From NCBI GenBank assembly GCA_026075535.2, contig AP026550.1:3162001-3226000 (forward strand): a stretch of 64,000 bases of DNA. The letters run 5' to 3'. Within the stretch, counting starts at the first letter, position 1. Each line of letters begins with the position of its first letter. This stretch comes from Tricholoma matsutake. Lineage: Eukaryota > Basidiomycota > Agaricomycetes > Agaricales > Tricholomataceae. Positions 9,561-20,260 of this stretch are shown piece by piece. The notes beneath the pieces were generated by a model. It was not told where the DNA came from. It did no database searches and saw only the letters and a program-made list of their open reading frames with translations. A program made the position numbers and the translations under genes.

Positions 9561-10046
9561 TGTTAGGAAACGTTATAAATTTTTTCCTTATTTTCAAACG
9601 CGTCGAGTATCTCTCATGTATGTAGCCACATGACCAAATAGTGCCAAACATGGCTGTGACAAACCCTAACCAAAGCATATTGGCAATTGCCACACACGGG
9701 AATTATGATTCACATGGTCCGCATTATGCATGCATTTTATATAAATATGTATGTGCCTGTATGCGCGCATCCCCGTAAATAATGTATAACAGTTGTAACA
9801 TGGTATATAAATGTAATAAATACCTGGGGGGAACCTCTGTTGTGTTCTCTCAGGAATTTCACAGTTGCTCCATGTGTGATAGGCCCGAGGCAACATAGCC
9901 ATCTATATTTCTGTGCTCCAACCTTAGCTGCACTGGCCACACTTCCCCCATCACTTTTGATCAAGAGCACACAGATCCACTGAATATATAGGGAAATGGT
10001 ACCAATGTAGTGTAAGAGATAGGGAAAGCTGTGACTACAGGTAACA
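9561..10046 (+). repeat. lone LTR related to the LTRs of element 2
   Basis: A G-rich purine tract (9551-9560) leads into TGTTAGGAAA, the same start as the 402-bp LTRs at 11,926 and 17,772. TATATAAA lies at 9804-9811, and TGTTGTGTTCTC starts 34 nt further, matching the equivalent LTR position in element 2. The expected end CCTAACA is not found, so the right boundary (about 10,046) is a guess. No element body lies upstream, so this is a truncated 3' end or a decayed solo LTR. Confidence 0.55.
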
Positions 10047-11603
10047 CTAGTGACACCCCCCAGCATCTCCCAAGGGGGGGGTGCAGCCTCCCCTTACATT
10101 CTCCCCTTCTAGATTGGCTCCCAGCCAATCTACACCAAAAAAAGAAAAGAAAGTTTGAAGAAAGTTTAAGCAAAAGGCAATCAGCCCCCTGCAGTTGGTG
10201 CAAAGAAATAAATAAAATACAGTGTTCCATGAATGCTTGTGGCAATGACATTTGTAACTTGAGGAACACATGCAAGGCGATTTAAATGGTGCACTTGTGC
10301 AATGATGCTCCACACCAATGAACTCATTGATAAGAAATAAATAAAATAAAATAAGGATAAGTTTTGATGATGAAAATTTATCATTACAATAAACAATGGG
10401 CAGGTCCACAACCTGCTGCATGTATGGTGTGCCTTGAGGCACTCCAAACCACCTACATTTGAGCTTGTGATGCATTTATGTGTTGCAACAGGTGACTTGT
10501 GACTTGTGTCACACAGTGACTGTTGACATGTCCGAGCTGCATCTGCTCTTTCTCACCATGACGCAACTGGTTTCCAGTGCATCTCCTTTTCCTGGCTGAG
10601 GTGTATTTTGCACCTCAGCACTCTGCTTGTCATCTACATGCTGGACTCGCTTGTCCAGCAGCTTTGGTTCTCTCGCAGGCAGATACTCATATTCGGCCTG
10701 CTTCTGCTGCCCAGCGGACAACACGGCTGTCTCATCCCCATCTCGAATGTTCGGCTTCAAATGTATCTCGGTAATTGCATCACCATGGCGCAGTTTTGTC
10801 TTGATGACATGCTGGAAATGTGTCCCAATGGCTGACGGATCTTGCTTGACGTCTGCGTGTCTTGCTGTTCTCCTGACACACTGTGTACCAGAATACTCAA
10901 CCATGGCTGCTCTGCCATCTTGTCAATGAGCCTCCTTGCTTGTTGATCCATCAGAGCTCCTTCCAGGCCATCCCCTCATCATTCTGGACATCCAGTCATT
11001 CCTGTTTCTGCAACAAACATATCCATTTGGGCCTATGATCTGATTGTCTTCCTTGGGGGCTGTGTACTGACATCATGTAGCGGTGCAAGTGCCAATCCCC
11101 AACTCTTTGTGTGGTATCATAGCTGCCTCAGTGTAACCCAAGCTCCTCCAGTGCAGTATTTCAAGCACTTGCATATCTTAGTTTTGCTAGAATCAGTGGG
11201 AAGGGGCGGGGGCATATGTATAGAGGGTAAGTCAGTATATTACAGTGGCAAGACAGAGTAGAGTGCAGATGTGGCACCGACAATATGTGCAGTTGGTGGT
11301 CAACTTGACAACTTATTATTTACTTATGTAAGATGTCAAAAATCATTGCCCCAATCCTCTGGAGTCTGGATCCCTCAGATAATGGATCAAGAGGTGTCTT
11401 GACAGATTCCAATGGATCCATGGGGATACCTAGGTATGGACTTTTGACTGGGGCTGAGCCCTTAAGGTTGGCAGTCAGTCAAAACAATTCACAATGTGAT
11501 TATTGCCACAATTTTTGAGTGATTAATTTGCACGATACTTAATTGTGTGAGCTTTTGACCATAACAATTATCTACCACAAGTTTATGTGATTATTCCACA
11601 ATT
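10047..11603. other. no recognisable gene; palindrome and one orphan ORF
   Basis: At 10,110-10,131 a near-perfect palindrome (AGATTGGCT, CCC, AGCCAATCT) follows a C-rich tract. A 131-codon minus-strand frame (10,509-10,904) has a charged composition but matches nothing I know. I see no promoter, RNA gene or splice pattern that makes sense of the rest. Confidence 0.35.
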
Positions 11604-11611
11604 ATTCGCAG

Positions 11612-11632
11612 TAGTGTTCAAGGGTCCAGTCC
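11612..11632 (+). repeat. left 21-bp terminal inverted repeat of hAT-like unit
   Basis: It begins TAGTGTTCAAGGG. The inverted partner is at 21593-21613, with a single C/T difference. Confidence 0.6.
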
Positions 11633-11925
11633 TTAGGACTGAAAAAAAGACCAAAATTGAACTGAATTGGACCAGAAAAGACTGGACCAGCAGTCTATTT
11701 ATGGACTGGTCTTTTGCAGTCCAGTTAGCAGTCTTTTCATGTTGAAAAATGTTGTAAAACCAAAGAAAACTGGTTTAAACCAGGCTCCTAAAACCAGCTC
11801 TCTCATGTCATTAGAAGTGGGCGTAATCCAAGTACCCAATTCAATGTTTTGATAGATGAGAAAATTCTATTGTTAGAGAGATCATCCAAAACCTGAACTG
11901 CAACCCACAACTAATGACAGAGAGG

Positions 11926-12327
11926 TGTTAGGAAACCACCCCATTACCTAATAAAATTTCATTTTTATTTTATTATGTCGAATTACACTACATGATGCTA
12001 AATGACACTACACTTTGATAGCATGAGAATTTTATTTTGCACACATCAATATGTATGCGCATGTACAAGTGCGTCGGTAACAACAATGTACAATATATGT
12101 AACATAGTATATAAACCCTAAATATACGCCTAGGGGACCCCAGTTGTGTTCTCTTAGGTATTCCACCTACGTTTTCGGTGTGAAAGGCCTATCTCAACAA
12201 ACTCACCTATTAAAAACCCCTCGCATCAAAACCATCAATTCCCTCATCACGAGCGCAGATCCCGCCCCCTTCTTGTAGAGAGAACCCGCACAGTCTTAGC
12301 TAGCAGATAGTGGGTGTCACCCTAACA
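11926..12327 (+). repeat. 5' LTR of element 2 (402 bp)
   Basis: Starts TGTTAGGAAACC and ends CACCCTAACA. It carries TATATAAA at 12108-12115. About 96 percent identical by eye to the 3' LTR. Confidence 0.9.
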
Positions 12328-12340
12328 GAAGAACACAACT
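12108..12340 (+). promoter_or_regulatory. LTR TATA box, presumed RNA start and complementary primer site of element 2
   Basis: TATATAAA is at 12108-12115. AGTTGTGTTCT (12142-12152) begins 34 nt after the T of the TATA box and is perfectly complementary to AGAACACAACT (12330-12340), which starts 2 nt after the LTR ends. This fits Tf1-like self-priming, where the mRNA 5' end folds back to prime reverse transcription. Self-priming is known for the Tf1/sushi group; applying it here is inference. Confidence 0.65.
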
Positions 12341-12846
12341 TTCCATATCAGTGCGCCTTCTCTTACTTGTGCATACATCATTGTTTCACCATGCCACATC
12401 CAATTACTCATCCTTTTGTCACGAGCCGGAAGTACTTGTATATATGTAATCTACCTTTTCTTTTGTAAACCGACACCAGGCCTCACCTTACATTGCGACC
12501 GCCAGTGATCGAGAGGCAGCGCTTGTCATTAGAACAGCTGCAACCAGACAACCGATTGGATCTGGTTTAGTTACAATTTACATCACTCTATTCGGACGAC
12601 TATTTTAGTTACAAGCTGAATTCAGTGATATCTCCGAGATCAGGCACTGTTGGAAGGGTTATTGATCCGAAGTGTCAAAATAGGTGCCCGACGAACGACG
12701 AACGATCGACAAACCATTGACGAACGATCGACGAACCATTGACGAACCATTGATGAACCATCACGTGACCCATAAACGTTTGGAGAGGTCTCGAAGAAAA
12801 AATCTTGAATTTGTCAAAGAAGTGATTCATCACAGATTCTACAATT

Positions 12847-13944
12847 ATGTCCAAACCCTCAACTTCTAATCCCGGCCCTAATCCTGTTCCCACACCAGCA
12901 CTAGAGGCAAAAATTGATGCACTCACAGCACAACTGTCGCAATTAGTGTCAGTGTTGGCAGCATCACAGCCCAGACAAGCAGAAGTACAGCCAGAGATGA
13001 CAGGAGAAAGAGATGATGAGATGGAGGAGATGGTGGAGTGGATGTCGCAGGAGGATGAGACAGCAGAGAAATCCGGAAATGGAAAAGTGCACTTACCTAA
13101 GTATGCGCCCCTGCAAATCTTTGACGGTACCATGGAGAATACAAAATCCTTTATCAGCTCTATAGTATTGTACATCCATGGGAGGAAGCCAGAGTTTCGT
13201 ACAGCCGAGTCTAGGATTATGTTTGCTCTCTCATACATTCAGGGGGGGAAAGCACAGTTCTGGAGAAACGAGGCTATTAATCAAATTGCCATGGGAAATA
13301 AACCATTTGCAACCCTCAAGGAATTTCTGGAGAGATTGGAGGCACAGTTTGGAGACCCTAATCCAAAGGCAACAGCCAATGCTAAATTAAAGACCATGTG
13401 CCAAGGTTCCCTAACGGCAGATGAATTTATTTTGCAGTTCAAAGCAGAAGCTTCACAAACGGATATGGGAGAAGCCGTGTTGGTAGAGTTTTTGAAAGCA
13501 GGATTAAATCCCTCTTTGTTCAAGTCTATCTACCAACTACCTTCTATGCCAGAGAAGTTGGACAAGTGGTATAATTGGGCAATGCGCCTTGACCGGCAAT
13601 ATCGGCAGGAACAGGCGGAGTCAAAATTGATGTATGGAAGTAGTAAATTTGGAAAGTCATCAGGAGGAAAGTCTGAGAAAGGAAAGGTGCCTCAGGTGCA
13701 AGCTCTGAGGGCACAGCCACCGGCCATGGCAGTGACACCTATAGTTATGGAGTCAGCAGCACCAGCAGATGCAATGGAGGTTGATCAAGCAGGGAGACGA
13801 GCCCCACTTAAATGTTTTAACTGTGGGCAGTTAGGACACATCGCTAGGAATTGTAGGCAGAAAAGAAAGATTAGGGAAGCTACAATCGAGGAAGTGAAGC
13901 CGGAGGAAGGCAAGCAGAAGAATTTTGTGGAAGAGTCCCAGTGA
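12847..13944 (+). CDS. Ty3/gypsy Gag protein of element 2
   Basis: A 365-residue intact ORF. A variable acidic N-terminal third is followed by a retrotransposon gag (capsid) region at about residues 85-250, recognisable by its spaced aromatic and leucine residues (AQFWRNEAI, LKEFLERLEAQFGDPN). A basic linker leads to a CCHC knuckle at C323, C326, H331 and C336. Gag forms the particle and packages the RNA. The stop TGA (13942-13944) overlaps the pol start in the -1 frame. That gag is intact while pol is broken suggests pol decayed by chance rather than that gag is under selection; one copy cannot decide. Confidence 0.85.
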   Translation: MSKPSTSNPGPNPVPTPALEAKIDALTAQLSQLVSVLAASQPRQAEVQPEMTGERDDEMEEMVEWMSQEDETAEKSGNGKVHLPKYAPLQIFDGTMENTKSFISSIVLYIHGRKPEFRTAESRIMFALSYIQGGKAQFWRNEAINQIAMGNKPFATLKEFLERLEAQFGDPNPKATANAKLKTMCQGSLTADEFILQFKAEASQTDMGEAVLVEFLKAGLNPSLFKSIYQLPSMPEKLDKWYNWAMRLDRQYRQEQAESKLMYGSSKFGKSSGGKSEKGKVPQVQALRAQPPAMAVTPIVMESAAPADAMEVDQAGRRAPLKCFNCGQLGHIARNCRQKRKIREATIEEVKPEEGKQKNFVEESQ

Positions 13945-16900
13945 AGGTTTCCCCATTGGTGACCCAGAATCATTACAATGTATTAGTATCCGAGGAAACC
14001 CAGAGTAAATCAGAAAAGGAAATTGAGGAGGAGTACAACTGTTGCAAATCACGTGACCAAGGAAATTGCCGAGCACTATTTCCGAAAACCCCTAAATTCT
14101 TTATTTGCTCTGTGCAAATAGAACCCAAAATCACCTTGACTGTGGGACTGAAGACAGTGGACACGCATGCAGCAATTGATGTGGAAGCATTGCTTGATAG
14201 TGGTGCTACAGGATTATTTATTAATCGATCCTTAATTAGCGGGAACGGTATTAACACACACAAGCTGGTGCAACCTATAATGGTGTACAATATTGACGGA
14301 ACAGTGAATCGTGGAGGAACTATCAAGGAGGAGGTGACTATGGTACTAAAGTATCGGGAGCATCAGGAGCAAGCTGTATTTGAAGTGTGTGATCTTGGGA
14401 AAACCAATCTAATAATAGGATGTCCATGGTTATGGAAGCATAATCCTGAAATTGATTGGAAAACTGGGAAAGTACAAATGACTCGTTGTCCTAAAGAATG
14501 TAATGTGTATGGAAGGAAGATGAAGAAGGAAAAAAGGAAAAAGAGAGAGAAAGAACATCCAAGGAAGTATTCTGTTACGATGGAGGAAGTGGAGGATGAG
14601 GAAATACCAAATGGGGAAGTTCCGATCATGATCGAGAAAGAAGAGCAGAAGCAAACCTTTAGAGCAATTTGTGGAGGACAGTCATGGGACAAGAATATTG
14701 TGAAGGTGGAGAAGCCAGTGGAGGAGTGGGTGCCAAAAGTGTATCACGAATATCTGTCAGTGTTTCAGAAGAAGGAGTCTGAGCGAATGCCGGTGTGGAA
14801 GCCATGGGATCATGCGATTGAGATGAAGCCAGGGTTTGTGCCAAAGAAGTCGAAGGTATATCCATTATCTCCAATGGAACAAGAAGAAGTGGATGCGTTC
14901 CTGAAGGAGCAATTGCGCAAAGGATACATACGACCTTCGAAATCACCGCAGACGTCACCAATATTCTTCATGCCAAAGAAAGACCAAAGGAAGAGGATGT
15001 GTACATATTATAGGTATCTGAATGAGTGGACAGTGAAGAATGCGTACCCCCTGCCATTGATCTCAGAAATAATTGACAAGGTGGGAAAAGCCAAGGTCTT
15101 TACAAAATTGGATTTACGATGGGGATACAATAATGTACGAATAAAGAAAGGAGATGAGTGGAAGGCTGCATTTGCCACACGTCGAGGATCCTTCGAGCCA
15201 CTTGTCATGTTTTTTGGGATGACTAATAGTCCCCCAACCTTCCAAAATATGATGAATGATATTTTCAAGGACATAATAGACAAAGGCGTGGTAATAATAT
15301 TCATTGACGACATTCTGATATTCACAGAGGATGAAGAAAATCATGAGGTGATAGTGCAGGAGGTGCTACAGAGGTTAGCAGAGAATGATCTATTTTTGAA
15401 ACTGGAGAAGTGTGTGTTTGGGGCAAGCAAGATTGAGTTCCTAGGATTATTGATTGGCCCTGACGGGATCAAAATGGATCCGATCAAGGTACAGGCGATC
15501 ACAGATTGGCCTGCACCCACCCATGTCAAGGAGGTTCAAGCCTTCTTGGGACTCGCAAATTATTATCGTCGCTTTGTGCACAATTTTTCCAAAATTGCTG
15601 CACCCTTACATAACCTTACGCGAAAAGGAGTAGTGTGGAGGTGGGGAGAGCAACAGCAGACAGCATTTGAGGAGTTGAAGAGGAAGTTTGTGGAGGGACC
15701 AATATTAGCCCCAGTAGATTTCACATGCCCTTTGCGAGTGGAATCAGATACATCCGACTTTGCTACTGGAGCGGTATTATCAATGCTGTGCAAAGATGAC
15801 AAATGGCATCCTTGTGCATATTTGTCCCAAGGGTTGAATGATGTGGAGAGGAATTACGATGTGCATGACAAAGAGATGTTGGGGATAATACGAGCATTGG
15901 AGGCATGGAGGCAATTTTTGGAGGGATGTACGCATCAGATTGAGATCTGGACAGATCATCAAAATCTGCAATACTTCATGTCCGCTAAAAAGCTTAATCA
16001 CCGGCAAGCACATTGGGCACTATTTCTATCGCATTTTAATTTTCATTTGGTCCACAAAGCGGGAAGCTTAATGAGGAAAGCAGATGCATTATCCAGACGT
16101 ATTGATCATAAAAGGGGGGTGGAGGAGGACAATAAGAATGTTACCTTACTCAAACCCGAATACTTTCGCATTTGTGCTATGCGTCAAGGGCATCTATTAA
16201 TAGATAGCTCGGAAATGGAAATGTTGTCTAAAATTAGACAATGTTTGGAAATGGACGATGAAGTAGTGGAAGCCATGAAAGCTCTGAAGGGAGAGAAGAA
16301 AGGTAATATTAAAGGAGATGAATGGGCTGAGGAACAAGGGTTGGTGTTGTTTCGAGGAAAAGTGTATGTACCAAAGGATCAGGATTTGCGAAGGGAGATC
16401 GTCCAGTTACATCATAATACACCGACTGCTGGACACCCAGGAAGATGGAAGATGTTGGAATTAGTAATGAGACATTATTGGTGGCCCAGAATTTCAAAGT
16501 ATGTGTTGGGGTATGTGGATGGATGTGATACATGCATGAGGGGGAAGAAATTTCCAGAGAAACCTGCAGGAAAATTAATGCCGAACCCTATACCTAAAGC
16601 GCTGTGGCGAGATATATCTGTGGATTTTATTACCAGATTACCCAAAGCTCAAGGGTACGATGCAATATTCGTAGTATGCGACCGCTTCACAAAGGAGGTC
16701 CATATTATCCCTACTACTACAGAAACCTCATCATTGGGCTTGGCGCGCCTCTATCTAAATCAGGTATGGTGGTTACATGGTTACCCGATACCGTTATCTC
16801 CAATCGCGGACCACAATTTGCTTCCGCGTTTATGCGAGAACTGAACAACATATTGGGGATTCAAACTAAATTATCTACGACATATCACCCACAGACTGAT

Positions 16901-17760
16901 GGGCAGACAGAGAGAATGAACCAGGAGTTGGAGCAGTACCTACGTATGTTTGTCAACTACTGACAAACCGACTGGCCCGAATGGCTGGCAATTGCCAAAT
17001 TTTCCCACAATAACAAATTCCATTTGGCTACTCGTATGTCACCCTTTTTCGCAAATTATGGATATCATCCTCGCATGGGAGTAGAACCCAGAAGGGAAGT
17101 CAAAGTACAGTCAGTAGAAGACTTTGTATCTAAGATGCAAAAGGTACAAGAGGAAGCAGAGGCGGCATTGAAGAAAGCACATGATGACATGATGCGACAT
17201 GCAGATCGTACTCGAGTGCACGCTCCAGAGTACAAAGTTGGTGACTTGGTGTGGCTAAGTACCAAGGACCTGAATATTCCATGACCTTCGAGAAAACTTA
17301 CGGAGAAACAAGTTGGCCCATATGCGATCTCTAAAGTTCACCTAATGTGGTAGTGCTAAAATTACCCCGATCATTCAAGATTGATCCTGAGATTAACGTA
17401 TCCCACCTATGCCCTTACCGCCCACCCACTATTCCTGGCCAACAAACTACTCCACAACCTCCGATAATAGTAGAAGGTGCTTCAGAATATGTAGTTGAAG
17501 AAATTCTAGACTCACGTCTTCAACAGAACAAATTGGAGTTCTTAATAAAGTGGAAAAACTATACCGACAAAAATAATTTGTGGGAGCCCAAAGAGAATTG
17601 TAAGTGAGCGCGCAACGTGATCGCCCAATTCTTTAAATGTAATCCGAATGCTCCGCGTTGCATTGCGAGAATGGTGTATGAGGGGATGAGATTCTGGCCT
17701 TACCAAAATTTCACAGAGGGGACAGATGCAATATTTTCTCACCTGGAAGTCGAGGCATAA
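13941..17760 (+). pseudogene. Ty3/gypsy pol of element 2 (protease to chromodomain), broken
   Basis: The first 967 codons (to 16,844) are open. They hold protease (LLDSGATGLF near 14,190), reverse transcriptase with FIDDILIF near 15,300, RNase H (near 15,720-16,100), the HHCC zinc domain of integrase near 16,410-16,540 and the first half of the integrase core. A 1-bp loss near 16,781 shifts the frame. Coding then continues in the next frame through SNRGPQF to TGA 16961-16963, on to TGA 17281-17283, through another 1-bp loss near 17,340, and into a chromodomain (about 17,485-17,600) with TGA 17605-17607, ending at TAA 17758-17760. The stops at 16961 and 17281 stand where relatives have arginine. 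The pol frame is open from 13,875, so the overlap with gag is about 70 nt. Confidence 0.85.
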
Positions 17761-17771
17761 AAGGGGGGTAA

Positions 17772-18173
17772 TGTTAGGAAACCACCCCATTACCTAATAA
17801 ATTTTCATTTTTATTTTATTATGTCGAATTACGCTACATGATGCTAAATGATGCTACACTTTGATAGCATGAGAATTTTATTTTGCATGCATCAATATGT
17901 ACACGCATGTACGAGTGCGTCGGTAACAACAATGTACAATATATGTAACATAGTATATAAACCCTAAATATATGCCTAGGGGACCCCAGTTGTGTTCTCT
18001 TAGGTATTCCACCTACGTTTTCGGTGTGAAAGGCCTATCTCAACAAACTCACCTATTAATAACCCCTCGCATCAAAACCATCAATTCCCCCATCACGAGC
18101 GTGGATCCTGCCCCCTTCTTGTAGAGAGAACCTGCACGGTCTTAGCTAGCAGATAGTGGGTGTCACCCTAACA
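17772..18173 (+). repeat. 3' LTR of element 2 (402 bp)
   Basis: Same length and ends as the 5' LTR. It is preceded by the purine tract AAAAGGGGGGTAA and followed by the AGAGG target copy (18174-18178). Confidence 0.9.
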
Positions 18174-18381
18174 AGAGGCTGGCAAATCAGTAGAAGAAAC
18201 CCAGTTCTAGGGTCAGCAATACTCAAACTTTCATCAATATAATCAGTGACTTTGTTGGGTCCATCTGCTTTATTTTATGTATATTTGGGAGCCATCTTAT
18301 CAGAGAAGATAACAATTTGGGTAGCACAGTTATGCTGGTGAATTCAGCACAAGCACAAACCTATCACACAGATTTCTATAG

Positions 18382-18830
18382 ATGTCTCTTTTGAAGATTC
18401 AGTTAGATGAAATTCTCACCAAACTCCATTCCTATACCTCAACTCCAGTGCACTTGATTGTTACTTTACTGGGGAGTAAGGATCACATCAACAATGATGC
18501 AGTACATAATATCTATCAGAATGCAGACAAGATTCTTGCAAGTTTGGCATGGAACCCTAGCACTTCTGTGGTTGCCTTCCAATGGGCTCATGAAACTGCA
18601 ACAAATACATACATGGATCAGATGAATGCACTCATCAAGGACAAAACAGGCTTATGATTCAGCACCAAACATTGCACCACTCAGAGCTTGAAAGAGTTTG
18701 ATATGGTGGGGCTAGTGGAACAGATGAATGCAAAAGCACCACACCTCTGGGAGCTTCTCAGCACTCTTCTAGCAGCAGACTCAGGTGTGAAAGTTGCCCG
18801 GGAGGCTTGAGGAAACCAATGTCAAGAGAA
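18382..18830 (+). pseudogene. decayed DUF6589-like gene (N-terminal part)
   Basis: A 91-codon frame from ATG 18382 ends at a TGA (18655-18657). The same frame then continues with FSTKHCTTQSLKEF and LVEQMNAKAPHLWELLSTLL. The pattern resembles, from memory, the N-terminal part of the large DUF6589 proteins that are repeated in Agaricomycete genomes and often lie among transposons. After about 18,830 no consistent frame remains. It lies between the inverted copies A and B, inside the hAT-like unit, so it may have been carried by that element. Confidence 0.4.
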
Positions 18831-19109
18831 GAAGTCAATGAGTACAAACATGGATGGAGATTTTGTGAATCAGTAGAGCAATCCAGAAGGATAAAGTTTT
18901 CCCTGAGCCAGTCACAGCAGTCCCAGTAACATCCTTCTTCTCATAAATGGCAACTGCAATCTTTATCTGGAACCAGCAAGGTCACTTCTTCAGTTTTATC
19001 TCCACAATTTCTTTGATTGTCCAGGCATGTCTAATCATTATGGCAAATGAAGGTGGAAATAGTGGACAGTTATGTGATTAAAAATATACAATCAAATTTG
19101 GTAGATGTG

Positions 19110-19640
19110 CCGATTATATTGATGATTGCTGACCCTAGAATTGGGTTTCTTCTGTTGAAATTAACCCTGAGATACATGCTGCATACATGAGGCAATACAC
19201 GCTGAATACATGAGGCAATACATGCAGCATACACATGTTACTGCGCTTACTGTGCATACATGTGGTAAACACATTCCCAAGTCATGTGACATCCTTATTA
19301 TTATGTATATAAGGAGAACCTGTACCATAGTAGGAATACAGTCTTCTTACCTCTGCTAACCCTAGCTGTAAGTCTAACTAAACCCCAGGTAGGTTGAAGG
19401 AACTTGTTGTCTCTTCTGCTGTGCAGCGTATATAGTCTGCTCCAACATCTTCTACTGATTTGCCAGCCTCTCTGTTGTTGGTTTGGGTTGCAGTTTGGAT
19501 GTTGGATATGGTTTCTAATAATAGGATTTTCTCATCTATAAAAATAGTATGTGCACTTGGATTATGCCCAATTCCAATGACACAAGAGAGCTGGTTTTAG
19601 CAGCCTGGGCTTAAACCAGTTAAGACTGGTCTTATCATGA
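19110..19640 (-). repeat. copy B of the inverted pair, split by a solo LTR
   Basis: The parts 19,110-19,152 and 19,453-19,640, joined, are the inverted partner of copy A. Copy B has a single AGAGG where copy A holds element 2, and so shows the pre-insertion state of that site. Confidence 0.65.
19153..19447 (+). mobile_element. 295-bp solo LTR
   Basis: The ends are TGTTGAAAT and GCTCCAACA (inverted TGTTG/CAACA). The flanks are the duplicated TCTTC (19148-19152 and 19448-19452). TATATAAGG at 19306 is oriented rightwards. Two adjacent copies of an ATACATGAGGCAATACA-type unit lie near 19,185-19,225. No internal region is present, so this is a recombined solo LTR. The family differs from those of elements 1 and 2. 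Confidence 0.8.
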
Positions 19641-20160
19641 GAATATATATTGGACCATGTTCCCACATGAAATCTGGTGAACTCAACCCCTGGTTCATAA
19701 AAAACAGTTAAGAATTGACCAAGATATAACCAAATCCATTTTGGTACAAGTATTTTGTCATATCAGATTGACTTTCACTGCATCTTACTCATATGTTGAT
19801 CATTTCCTTGATTATATTAATGAACATAGGGCTAACATGTATGACAATACTCCTACCATCTGTCAATGCATGCTAGGCATCACATAATCTATGTTTGTCA
19901 CATTACATTTCTTGGTGTTTGGCATGAGTCATTAATTAGATGTGATTTTATATTGATCATAGCCAGGTCAAATCTTGATAAAATCTCTTAAAAGTTGGAC
20001 CAAACGATGGACAATTACAATGTCTATCCGTCCGTACAATATTTATAAGCTCCATTGATAGGTCCACCTTGTGATCTAAGCTCTGGGAACGTCTCCAAAT
20101 GCATCGACACATTACCACACATGCTCCCACCCCCTACAAACCTCTATGAACCCACGAGAC

Positions 20161-20260
20161 CGCTCCAAAACTATTTCAAACAACTTCAAACAACTTCAAA
20201 AGACTTTGCAACACTTTGAGCAAGTTTGAACGACTTTGCAGCACCTTGAACGCCTTTGGC
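20161..20260 (+). repeat. degenerate 10-bp tandem repeat array (1)
   Basis: About ten consecutive 10-bp units run in register, for example CAACTTCAAA, CAACTTCAAA, AGACTTTGCA, CAAGTTTGAA, CGACTTTGCA, GCACCTTGAA. The consensus is roughly NNACTTTGAA, with CTTTGAA and CTTCAAA alternating. No protein-coding meaning is evident. Confidence 0.6.

Larger units (their letters stand above)
11926..18173 (+). mobile_element. full-length Ty3/gypsy chromovirus (element 2)
   Basis: A 6,248-bp element has 402-bp LTRs with inverted ends TGTTAGG/CCTAACA and the 5-bp target duplication AGAGG (11921-11925 and 18174-18178). Inside are a self-complementary primer site, an intact gag ORF, pol in the -1 frame, a C-terminal chromodomain and a purine tract (17757-17771). 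Pol has two 1-bp losses and three TGA stops, so this copy is not autonomous. The LTRs differ at about 17 positions by eye, and about 14 of those are CG/TG/CA-type changes. Copy B at 19.45 kb shows the empty target site. Confidence 0.9.
11770..18240 (+). repeat. copy A of a 200-bp inverted pair, split by element 2
   Basis: The parts 11,770-11,925 and 18,174-18,240 are contiguous once element 2 and one AGAGG are removed. Together they match the reverse complement of copy B (19,110-19,640) at roughly 80 percent by eye. Copy A keeps a single GAAGA at the place where copy B carries a solo LTR between two GAAGA copies. Confidence 0.65.

Noticed and set aside
10509..10904. 131-codon minus-strand ORF as a possible gene
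   Set aside because: No domain, no splice context and no similarity I recognise; the overlapping plus-strand frames are equally long, so chance is likely.
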